Shown: positions 34,539 through 43,925 of the stretch, piece after piece
Layout: every line of letters starts with the position of its first letter
How positions within the stretch are numbered: the stretch's first letter is position 1
NCBI GenBank assembly: GCA_025917655.1
Contig: CP084611.1
Span: 186,001 to 250,000 of the forward strand
DNA length: 64,000 bases
Source of the DNA: Chlorella sorokiniana
Taxonomy: Eukaryota; Chlorophyta; Trebouxiophyceae; Chlorellales; Chlorellaceae
Direction of reading: 5' to 3'
Program-made: the position numbers and the translations under genes
Notes under the pieces: generated by a model
Databases searched by the model: none
Told to the model about the DNA's origin: nothing
The model's input: the letters and a program-made list of their open reading frames with translations, nothing else

Positions 34539-35026
34539 GCACGCCCCTGTGCAGTGGCGGCAGCGGAGGCGACGGCGAGGAGATGAGCGCTATTGACGCT
34601 GCTGTGGCGGCTGTACTGCGTGAGCAGAGCGTGCCAATTCGAGGGGCAGAATACGAAATTTAGTTTTGCTATAGTTTTCTGTTACCATGATGTCATTTCT
34701 GAACACATACAATCTGTTGATCCGCGATTGAATTTGCGACGCAGACCCCAGGCACAGTTGGTGCCTGGGACTGTCTGTTGTTTGCGTCGTTGACCTTGAC
34801 ACCACTTTAACCAATTTTATCTGTAGTACGACCAAGATGTTCTCAGATACTCGCCCATGTCGCGGAATTATCATATGCGCCCAAATTTGTATCAGTAGCA
34901 AAACACTTCATGAGGAATAAGTCATAAATGGGTGGATTGAAGCGGTGGGCGGGTTGAGGTGCGCCGACATATATATGTCATTTCAATTTGTTTGCCTGCT
35001 AAATAGATTTCTTTCAAGAAGCGGAC
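34539..35026. other. Intergenic region at the composition boundary
   Basis: Here the sequence changes from very GC-rich to AT-rich (for example around 34650-34720 and 34900-35010). No gene, transposon end or repeat marks the boundary. Confidence 0.55.
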
Positions 35027-36349
35027 ATGGCCAAACCTCAATTAAAGCCCCGTTTAGTGCTCCTATGCTGTGCTCTACTGCTCCTGGCGGTTGCCCTCCT
35101 TCGCAAAAAACAATGCTGGGTAACATCCCCCGCAGCTCCACGAGGGAAGGCTGGACATGGACAAACGCCAGCTGGTAATTTAGTTCCATCTTTTAGCCCT
35201 CCTGGCAACCTGGCAAGAGATGAGATTCCCCAATTTGCACTTCTAACGGTGAACGCATGCTTGCGGGCCTGGTGGCGGGTCAACATCTAAAGCCGAAGCT
35301 CATGCATGTCTCATTCCCGCCGCAGAATGATGACTCCATCTTCTCACTTTCCCACCAGCACCTCAGAACAGCAATTGATGGGAAGGAATCCAATGGATGC
35401 CCAGTGGTAGCAACTCTTTTCACTCTCGTGGAGGACAATGAGCCGTTTGATGGACATGGCACAGATTGCGCTTTGCTGCGGGACCTGCACACGCGCGGCT
35501 GCGAGATTGCCGCGCACACAGTCAGCCACATCAGCTTGTTGGCTGGCAGCAAAATCAGAGACGAGCGCCTCGAGCAGCAACGCTGGGGCACATTGCCACG
35601 TAGCCAGGTTGCGGCAGAGATTCAAGGCTCCAAGCAGCACCTCCATGCAAGATGCGGCATTCCTTCTGCAGATGTAGTGGGTTTCAGAGCGCCTTACCTG
35701 GAAGGCAACCTGACAGACATTCATGCGGTGCTGCAAGACGCTGGCTTCCTTTATGACAGCACCTTCATCGACCCCAGTTTACGAGGTTTTCAAGAGCGCA
35801 AGTGGCCTTTCAGTCTAGGCGGCGGCTTGCCAGATGCATGTGATAGGTAATTACCTATAAGAATGGCTCACACTGTCTTTAGATGTCACATATCCCATGC
35901 AGACGATCGTTCCTTGCAGGGCCAATGGTCAGCTCTGCACCCAATCCGCCAGCTTCCCATCGTTGTTTGAGGTGCCCGTCTGGCCGCTGAAGGACGACGA
36001 GGCAGGCAGAAGTTACTGGATGGACCCCTTGTTCACAGATTACGTGAACTGGCAGCCCAGTGAGCCGCACCGCCTCCAGCATGTGCTGAAATCTAACTTT
36101 GATGCAGCATACAACGGCAACCGCGCACCGTTTCCCCTGTACCTGCATGCCTACTGGCATTCGGCGGCAAACTTTAGTGCCATTCTGGGCGAATTTATTC
36201 ACCAAGTGGCAGCCATGCCAGACGTGTACTTTGTGACTATGCGGCAGCTGCTTGGTTGGATGCAGCGACCCGTCTCAGCCCAGGACCTGAGAAAAGATCC
36301 TGCAAAGTTGGGCTGCGGTACCCCTGGCGGGGGCACCCTGCTCATGTAA
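35027..36349 (+). CDS. Polysaccharide deacetylase (CE4 / chitin-deacetylase-like), type II membrane protein, 3 exons
   Basis: Predicted to remove N-acetyl groups from a GlcNAc-containing polymer in the secretory pathway or wall. Exons 35027-35248, 35326-35846 and 35920-36349 read cleanly into 390 residues. A signal anchor LVLLCCALLLLAVALL follows a short basic N-terminus. The NodB-like fold shows FALLTNDDSI (motif 1, with Asn where TFDD is usual but both Asp kept), AAHTVSH (the metal-binding HxxxH), FRAPYLEGN (motif 3) and LYDSTFID. The C-terminal LHAYWHSAANF carries a further conserved His. The length fits eukaryotic chitin-deacetylase-like proteins. Codon use is less GC-biased than in the upstream genes. 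It is the first gene of a five-gene glycan cluster. Confidence 0.88.
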
Positions 36350-36386
36350 CTTTGACTGGTCATATCTACTCACAACAGAATGATCA

Positions 36387-36391
36387 TGTAA
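36387..36391 (+). terminator. TGTAA polyadenylation motif, deacetylase gene
   Basis: Lies 38 nt after the stop. Another TGTAA overlaps the stop codon itself. Confidence 0.5.
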
Positions 36392-36423
36392 CGTCGCGAT
36401 ATATCTCTTTTTCACTCATTCAA

Positions 36424-36448
36424 TGACTTGACTTGACTTGACTTGACT
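36424..36448. repeat. (ACTTG)n pentanucleotide repeat
   Basis: About five tandem ACTTG units. Confidence 0.9.
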
Positions 36449-36835
36449 GTTACAGAGACCAGGCGCGGTAACGCGTTGGGGACACACAGCAGTGCATCTC
36501 ACTGGCTCCGGTACAACATCTAAGCATCGCAGGCGGGCGGGCGGGCAGGGTTGTAAGCACTGGCGCAAGCCGGGGGATTCAATGACTGTGCGTCTTTCAA
36601 CAATGCCACTGACATGCATGTCAGTAGGAAACAGGCCAAGTGGCACAGAGCCATGAGGTGCATTTCGCGCTGCATCGCCTCATTTGCCCACCAGCGGGCT
36701 GCTGCCAACGCTATTGGCAAGTGCACTGCTCCATGATACACAGGTTTTTGACGTTTCCAACATCGCAAGACCTTTCAAAAGTATTTGATGGTGTTAACAA
36801 TTGATTGTGCTAACAACAGCAACAGTGTGGTAACA

Positions 36836-36858
36836 ACAGCAGCAGCAGCAGCAGCAGT
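36836..36858. repeat. (CAG)n run
   Basis: About seven CAG units in AT-rich intergenic sequence, flanked by AACAACAG-type repeats. Confidence 0.9.
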
Positions 36859-37089
36859 GCTTGACATGGATATGATGTAATCTTCATTGTTGTTTCATTG
36901 CACATGTTATGAATTATGAATTTGTCAATTATAAACTCACTTCTTTATGTGCACAGATGCTTAGGGCAACATGAGCAGCCCATGGGCTCAGCCGGAGGAA
37001 GGCATACCACGCTGGCGGGTGGATTGAAAGTCATACAAAGGCTGGCTTATGATACTTAAATAGTCAGTCTAGTTGCTGCATCTCAAGTA

Positions 37090-38327
37090 ATGTCACGAAA
37101 ACACCAGACGCTTGTGCTGTTATGTGTATTTGTTGTAATCTATCTCGCTTGTCGCCACTCCAGCACCAATGCTGACTGCCCATCCCAAGATAACAAGAAG
37201 AAGGCACCTGCACTTGCCATCACAATCCTGACCAAGGGCAATAGTCCCCAGCTCCTCACTACATTGGAACTGCTTCATGCCCACCTGCTGCCGCCTGCCG
37301 GCCGCACACCCAGCAGACGTTTTTATATTTCATGAAGGTGGTGATGGTTGTGCATGCATATACTGTGGTCCTCCTTGCATACGAGCATCTTGGTGCCTGA
37401 TGATGCATTACGCAGCGGCCGTGCCTTACCATGCACCAAAATGCACTTGTGCAGGGAATTTTGCTGCAGAAGACCAAGCAGCAATAGTGGCGAGGTGGCG
37501 GGTGGTGCGCTTCCTCCATCTCCCTCGCCATTTCTGGAGCACCCCTTCTTTCATCAATGAATCGTCTGCCAACAGCTGGCACGACATCGGCGGCTTTCCG
37601 CTCGGCTACCGCCACATGGTGCGGGCATCTGCACCTTTCACCTCTTAAGTTGTCTGACGCTTCAATGGCGACTTCCGCAGATCCGCTGGTATTCATTGCA
37701 TGTTTGGGATTGGGCGGCAGACGCTGGATACGAGTGGGTGATGCGGCTGGACGAGGAGAGCTACATAAGCTCACACATTGCATACAACCTGGTGGATTTC
37801 ATGAGCGGGGCCAAACTTTCATATGCATACCGCAGCTCCTTTGTGGAGTGGCCCACCAGCGCGTCTGGGTTCCCGGAGACGCTGGCTGCCTACATCGCAA
37901 TGAGCGGCATTACGCCAACGCTGCTCTTCCAGCACTGCACGCCACCCGGCCTTGAGGGCCTGTCAGCAGCTGGTTGGGACCGGCGGGTCATCTACAACAA
38001 CTTTTCCTCAGCAGCGTGTCGTTCTGGAGGCGGCCCGACGTCCAGAAACTTTTGCACTTCGTCGACCGAGCCGGCGGCATCTACACTCACAGATGGGGCG
38101 ATGCGCTGATTCATGCTGCTGTTGTCCAGACGTTCCTTTTGGAGGAGCAGGTTCACAAGTTCTCTGACTGGACCTACGAACACTCTACCTTATGGCCGGA
38201 CGGCAGTTTGCGGTGGGGAGGGATGGTTGTGGGCAGCGCAGACCCCAAGGCAGCTCGGGCAGCCGAGGAGTTTGCCCAGAAACATGCAAGGCAGTATATG
38301 TGCATTGAAGACAGTGTATGCGATTGA
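37090..38327 (+). CDS. GT15-family (Kre2/Mnt1-like) alpha-mannosyltransferase, type II membrane protein, 3 exons
   Basis: A predicted Golgi mannosyltransferase. Exons are 37090-37337, 37455-37618 and 37681-38327. A short N-terminal signal anchor (LVLLCVFVVIYLA) is followed by ALAITILTKGN, ADVFIFHEGN, GGFPLGYRHM, WAADAGYEWVMRLDEESYI, SFWRRPDVQKLLHFVDRAGG and HRWGDALIHAAVV. GT15 enzymes share the order HEG/D, YR-H-CRFFS, W-V-x-x-D and RWGDAP.H. The exon 2-3 junction gives RHMIRWYSLHVWDW. Two frame breaks remain: one before ADVFIF (about 37300) and one in the T4 run near 38014 (YNNFFLSSVSF). A TGTAA follows immediately after the stop at 38330. Confidence 0.82.
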
Positions 38328-38329
38328 CC

Positions 38330-38334
38330 TGTAA
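38330..38334 (+). terminator. TGTAA polyadenylation motif, GT15 gene
   Basis: Two bases after the stop codon; the 3' UTR would be very short. Confidence 0.45.
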
Positions 38335-38505
38335 TTCACTGAAAAGCTAACCCATTCAGAAGCATTGTTGTTGTAAGTCAATGGTAGAATTCCTCTGAGG
38401 GACGAAGAGTGGGTGGATTAGCGGTTGTCTTGTTCTTGAATTTCTGCTTTTCTCCACAGTTCGTTACATAGTTCGTTTTTTTCGAGCATAATAATTGAGC
38501 ATAAA

Positions 38506-39731
38506 ATGAAACACACGAAAGGGCACTTGTTCTGGATTTCTCTAATACTGGCTGCCTGTTTCTGTGCCATCCTTTCGTTACTTGGCAACCACGGCAGCAT
38601 TGCCACACCGAGACGTCACACAACGCCCAAGCTGCAGGAAGCAACCGCACCTCTGGCCCTACAGGGATGTGAGCGCGTGCTTGTGTGCGTCTTAGCATCG
38701 ACGCGAGGGCACAGTGTAGTGTGGCCAAACTACAAAGAATTTTTTTGGATAACCTCTGCCCAGACAAACCCGATTCTGTTGACCTTGCGCTGGCGGTTGC
38801 GGAAGAGACAATTGATGCAAACAACTCATTCTACGCACACGCCAAGTATGTTTTCAGTTATCCAGAGCAGCAAGACTGGTCCGGTGGGTCATCTGCAGAA
38901 GTCGGTAACGTTGTGATGTACGTCAGCTTAGCATGCACATGCCCTCCCCACGCTGCAGATGCTTTTGACCAAATTCAAAACGTCAGTGGCTGCTCCGGCG
39001 ACTGGCGTGCCATTCTCAAGGTTGGCGACCAGTGGCTAGGCGGCATCCGTGGCGAGGGCGAGCATCCGGGCTCAGCTGGCATTCTGCTCTTCTTTCGTTG
39101 GTTTCTTTTTCGCCATCTGCAACAGGGCATGCTGTTGCAAGCATACGACCGCTTCGTGGTGACCCGCTCAGACTATTACTACGAGGTCATGCACCCCCTC
39201 TGAGCCTCCTGCCTGCTGATTACATCTGGATCCCCGATGGGGAGGGCTGGGGCGGCGTGACAGACCGCCACATCATAGTGCCTCGCCGCCACCTGGAGGC
39301 AGCCCTGGACATTGCCACTGATATTGTGTGCCGGACCACGGAGATGGCTGAGCAGATGCTGGCCATTACAGACCGTTGGAACTTGGAGCAAGGTGGGCAG
39401 CGGTGGAGGTGGAGAGGCGGCAACTGTTCCTATTGTTGAGGGGAATCTAACTCTCCTTCCATGAGCTGCAGTGATAAAGTGGAATTTGCAAAGGAAGGAG
39501 TTGTGGGACACTTCGCGCTTTTATCCGTACGTGCCCTACACCACACGTGATGGAACAGAGGGGACACGGTGGAGGGGTGGGGACTGGAATGCTGAAGCGG
39601 GCCGGATAGTCAAGTATCCATCCGAATATGAGCGGTCAAAACACTTTGCGTCACTCATTCGGTCTAACTCGGATTGGAAAACATATTTTATAACACATGA
39701 GAATAATACTCTTGTCAATGCCAACAAGTGA
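38506..39731 (+). CDS. Glycosyltransferase-like type II membrane protein of unassigned family
   Basis: Starts MKHTKGHLFWISLILAACF with a clear signal anchor. The lumenal part contains IDARAQCSVAKLQRIFLDN, YVFSYPEQQDWSGG and, after an intron, GCSGDWRAILKVGDQW. It continues with GSAGILLFFRWFLFRHLQ, YDRFVVTRSDYYYEV, DYIWIPDGEGWGGVTDRHI and RFYPYVPYTTRD. The TRSDYYY / IWIPDGEGWGG arrangement looks like a nucleotide-sugar transferase with an acidic DxD-like site, but I cannot name the family. Frame breaks lie near 38690 and in the C5 run near 39194 (HPPLSLL). Its place between GT15 and GT32 genes supports a glycan role by context only. Confidence 0.65.
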
Positions 39732-40108
39732 TGTTTTTGAAAGATTAGCCACACTCTTATCACACTCTCATTTGAGCACTGCATTGGCTTATCAAATGGC
39801 ACACACGACTTGTTACAAAGTGCTTTAAAAACATGCAGGCATACCAAGCTTGAGCCTGCTTTGAGCCGCCCTTCTCTTGTTTGTCAGGAGCGCTCTGTTT
39901 GTTACACTTGTGATCTAACTGTGAATGGCATAGGCAAATACGCTTCTGTCAGCAGAGGCTGCCTATGATCCGTCACCGACTGTTTCTTCGTTCGAAGCTT
40001 CGTTTCCTTTGCTGCTGCCCCACCTGCATGGTAGAGGGGTGTGGAGGAGCTGGCTGAGGCAACGAGACCAACATACTGAAGTCCGTACTAGGCAGAGATA
40101 ACCTCTGC
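39732..40108. other. Convergent intergenic region, GT-like / GT32
   Basis: AT-rich. Minus-strand TGTAA signals (TTACA at 39902 and near 39813) could end the GT32 transcript. No gene was recognised. Confidence 0.5.
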
Positions 40109-41441
40109 TCACCAGGAGGAGCGATACATGTGGTAACCTGCGAGGTGTGCAGGCACAGTGCCCAATCGTTGCTGCTTGGCCATTCTTGTGTGGCACACTT
40201 GGTCGTTCCAGGCGCAGGGCGTGAAGTATGTGCCGATGCCATGAATTGTAACCAAGCTTGGAGGCTGCAGGCCAGGGACAGGGTAGCTGCCTGCCTTGAC
40301 TCGCTCGTTCCACTCATCATCAGCACTTCCAAACAGATATTCCTGCATTTTGGGGGTTACAGCAGAAAGGCAAGTTACAGCTTTGAAAGGCGATCAAAAC
40401 CAGCAGGTTCAACACATCTGGCCCAAGATTGCCAGCCCACCTTCAATGCATCTCTGAGCATGAACGGTCCAGTCAGGTCCAGCACATGACCCAACTCATC
40501 CCTAAACTGCTCAAACCGCAGCTGCATGACATGCACCACATGCATCCAGAAAGGGTGTCGCGGCGTGCTGGCCAGCACGCCGCTGGCCAGCCACTCCGGG
40601 TTGTCTGTGCCTTGCAACACGATGTCTGCGCCTGCCCACATATCGTGCGCTGGGCGGTAACATAGCACATCGGCATCCAAGTACACGCCGCCAAAGTGAT
40701 GAAGGATGAAGTAGCGCATGGCGTCTGCCTTTTGCATGTCAAAAGGAAACTTGTCAAATGTAGGCAAGAAGAACTGGTATTGCTGCAGAAGGTAGACGAA
40801 CAAAGGCCGTCAACAAGGAAGTGCTTTGTGTGGTTGGTGCCTGCACAACTTCTGCATGGCAGCTCACCATCTCTAACAGGCGACGGGCCGCTGTGTGATC
40901 CCAGTATAACAGCAGGTGGTGAGGGTGCATCTTTTTGCAACTTAAAGCCCATTCCAGGTGAATTGATGCCTCAGGAGAGCCAGCTTTCTCGATTAGGTTG
41001 TTGATATTTGGCAGGTGAACTGCAGTGAATGGCTCGACACCTGTCCTTGGCAGACACACTGAGTGGAGTTCCCTGACATTTTGCTTTCATGCTCCCGTCA
41101 ATCTTGGACGCACCGTAATGCAGCAAGGGAGGTATGCGCACGTCCGGATCTATAAACCCTTGTTGCCGGAGACATCCAGCTTCAAGAAACTTGAGGGCAT
41201 CCACCGTCATTGAGCTGTTGAAAACACTTTGATAATAATCTGGTTGAGATGCGTTGAAGCCAGGTGCCGGCGCTTTGAAGGGCGACGGGCAAGGGGGCGT
41301 TTCAAGAAGCACTGGATTTTGGGGGTTGAAAAGCATGGCCTTCCTAGCCAGTGATAATATGGTCACGCAAAAAATGATGGGCATCAGTAACATTGCCAGC
41401 ATACGCCACCATGCCTGCTTCTTACGCAGATGCAGAGACAT
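40109..41441 (-). CDS. GT32-family (DXD sugar transferase, OCH1-like) type II membrane protein
   Basis: A predicted Golgi hexosyltransferase. The start MSLHLRKKQAWWRM precedes a signal anchor (LAMLLMPIIFCVTILSLA). The lumenal region has IPPLLHYGASKIDG, EWALSCKKMHPHHLLLYW and ADAMRYFILHHFGGVYLD; its DAD motif (YLDADV) is the GT32 metal/nucleotide-sugar site. QGTDNPEWLASGVLAS and FWMHVVHVM follow, and a last exon reads EYLFGSADDEWNERV...GYHMYRSSW. The stop is at 40111-40109. An upstream in-frame ATG at 41465 is possible. A frame change near 41060, between KCQGTPLS and PRTGVEPFTAV, is unresolved. It is head to head with the GT17 gene. Confidence 0.85.
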
Positions 41442-41790
41442 TGCAAAAGATGCACAAGTCTTCAATTAATCATCTGTCAGCACGAGACTGGACAAGTTGC
41501 AACCTTTTTTTTAATCCACCCACCTTGGACATGGGCTGTACTGTGGAAAAGAGAAACTTCAATTATTCTGCATTCATTTTTTGGGTTCTTTTTACTTTTC
41601 ATACATTAACAGCAAAATAAGAGCATCGCTCAGTGTTATTATCCATGGACATTTATTTTTTATGGTGGGCGGGTTGGAGAGCCAAGGTTGCGCTGATGGC
41701 GTGCGGGTTGGGGTCATCAATTCTGAGGTCACTATAATCTCTTTCCATGCTGCAGCAGAGTCATTTATAAAATAGTGCATTGGGAGAGCG
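41442..41790. promoter_or_regulatory. Putative bidirectional promoter, GT32 / GT17
   Basis: These 349 bp of AT-rich sequence separate the divergent start codons of two glycosyltransferase genes. No specific element was identified. Confidence 0.45.
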
Positions 41791-43414
41791 ATGGCTAAAC
41801 TTGCACGGAACCGCCCTGGGCCAGCTTCGCTCTTCAGGTCCATATTGTTGCTTGTTTTGATAGTGGCTACACTCTTGTGCCTCATTCGAAGGCCGTCTTC
41901 CTCACAGCAGCTCCATGCAGCAGAGTACAAACGCTTGACATTTGCTGCAGACGGCATTGTGGAGACCACCATCCAATGCCCGCCTCGCCACCGACCGCCT
42001 GCGCTGCCACCACTACCTAGTCCCAGCCGCCCCTATCAGCTGGTCAATTTTTTCTCATTCAACAATGAGTTTGACATTCTGGAGATTCGTCTGAGTGAGT
42101 ATGCGGAAGTGGTGAACACTTTTGTCATCATGGAAGCCACTATTACGTTCTCAAACCTGACCAAGCCACTACGGCTGCCCCCGAGCTATGCTCGGAGCGT
42201 TATGCGCCGTTCCTGGACCGCATCCTGCATGTTGTGCTGGAACCCAGCCTGCGCAAGCCTGAGCACGATGCATGGGCATGGGAAGCGATTCACCGTGACA
42301 CGATGGTGGGTACTTCATTGCTTGCTGGCGGCGGCGGCCCCGGACACATACATCATGCAGAAAAGCCTTGCTTGAGTACATAGTTTCAGAACGCTTACCA
42401 TTGCCATCAACAGTTGCGTGTCTATCCCTTGATTTTTCAGGACGTAGTGGGGCGTCTTCTTGGCCTGCGCCCCAACGACATCCTCTTTTCCAGCGACGTC
42501 GACGAGCTGCCGTGGGCTGCCGCGGTGGCTGAGGGTGCCAACTCCGTCTTCAACTTCATGGCGCACAACGACTCTTTCTTGCCAGTGGTGGAGTTTGGGC
42601 TGGGCATGTACTACTTCAGGTGCATACAAGTGATGTACAGGGGTGTAACAGCAGCAGCAGCAGAAGTGGGAGTGGTGTTGCAGTCATGCTGCATGGCCCG
42701 CTTGCCCCCATGGATGAGATGCTTCCGACTTCTTCTTTTTGCAGTCTGCACCACCGCGTTCCCGACCCATGGTTGCACTACGCCAAGGCAGGCTTCAAGG
42801 ACTGCTTGCGCAGGCAGCGTTCACCTGACTAGTATCATGCAAAACACATGCCATCCTCTGAACCCTGCAGGTCTATCCATTTGCGGTGACAGAGCGGTGC
42901 AGCCTGAGTGCCATGCGCGTGCGTCACGATCAGTGCGAAGGCTGCACATATGCGCACGAATCAATTAAGGTGGTTCACTGGCACCCACGCATGTCTTCTG
43001 CCATGCCACTCCGGACTCTGTTTGCGTCTTTTTTACTGGTGTATGCAGACATTAAAATCTGTGCCAAATGCTGGCGTTCATGCCACTTACTTCTTTCCAT
43101 GGGAACTCCTAATGGAGGTCAGGGCAGCACAGGAAACCATGATTGCTTGGGTTGCGCTGATTTCTGTCTGCATACTGTCGCAGAAACTGAGGAGCTTCAG
43201 TCATGCGGATCATTATGAATGGGGCGCTGGGCAGACCGACGAAGAGCTGATCACAAGGGCAAGGAAGAATCTGAAAGAGAACAAAGGGTGGTTCAACGTA
43301 GATTTGCAATTTCGTGACCCAAGCCAGAATGATGAGTTGCATCCTTACACCCCGGACGCAAGAAAAGCACTGCTAGCCTTTTCAGAAAGGCTTTACAAAT
43401 CTCAAGAGTGTTGA
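41791..43414 (+). CDS. GT17-family (MGAT3-like, beta-1,4-GlcNAc-transferase) type II membrane protein
   Basis: The family transfers a beta-1,4-linked GlcNAc to N-glycan mannose in animals; related proteins occur in algae. A signal anchor (LFRSILLLVLIVATLLCLI) and Pro-rich stem precede the GT17 signature FFSFNNEFDILEIRLSEYAE, VVNTFVIMEATITFSNLTKP, LRPNDILFSSDVDELP (DXD) and FNFMAHNDSF. After introns come LHHRVPDPWLHYAKA, NAGVHATYFFPWELL, HADHYEWGAGQTDEELITR and NKGWFNVDLQF. These equal the family's order from NELDLLE to the GWH/WCF and final basic-helix blocks. One frame change near 42170 (KPL to ERYAPFLDRILHVVL) is unresolved. A TGTAA follows the stop at 43420. Confidence 0.85.
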
Positions 43415-43925
43415 TGCATTGTAAAGTGCATGATACAATGACGCAGGTTGTTATGTAACCGGACGTGCAATCAGGCGGACATGGGTTGAGTTCAGTGTGG
43501 TGAATGCCGTGCAAGTCAGCAACATGCAGGTGAGATGAGGCAAGTCAAGAGTGTGCATTTTAGGGCTGAAGGCCTGGACAACACGGAGTCAATCAGCTGT
43601 TGCTTGGCGTCTGAATGCAGCCGAGCTTGGCAGATAGAGCAGTTGTGCTAGCACTTGCTGCAACCTAAAAGGCGGTCTTGCTTGCCCAACAGTGTGCACT
43701 GGTCTCAATAAGAATTTCATGTGAGGGGCACTAACCTAGCAGGTGTTTATATAAGTAGATGCAGGGCCTCCAAAGTTTTCTGGCTAGGTGTGGGTTCTGT
43801 AGTTTGACCCCGGCCACGAGTGGGCAGGTTGAAGCCCCGACTTCTTTGCCAGGGCGAGCGGGGCAATCGGCCTGCAAAATAAACACACGATTGGCCTTTG
43901 GGTATAGGAAAGGCCTGACGCTGCC
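43415..43925. other. Intergenic region upstream of the Ser-Pro protein gene
   Basis: Probably holds the promoter and 5' UTR of the giant Ser-Pro gene. No other feature was recognised. Confidence 0.5.
43420..43424 (+). terminator. TGTAA polyadenylation motif, GT17 gene
   Basis: Six bases after the stop; a second TGTAA occurs near 43454. Confidence 0.5.

Larger units (their letters stand above)
36350..37089. other. Intergenic region with simple repeats
   Basis: AT-rich spacer between the deacetylase and GT15 genes. It contains an ACTTG pentanucleotide repeat near 36424 and a CAG run near 36837. No gene was recognised. Confidence 0.55.

Noticed and set aside
34539-35026. Transposon end at the composition boundary
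   Set aside because: No terminal repeats, target-site duplication or transposase remnant could be seen.
34600-43900. Integrated giant-virus segment carrying glycosyltransferases
   Set aside because: The lower GC and the glycan genes made this worth considering, but the genes have spliceosomal introns and secretory anchors of cellular type, and no viral hallmark gene is present.
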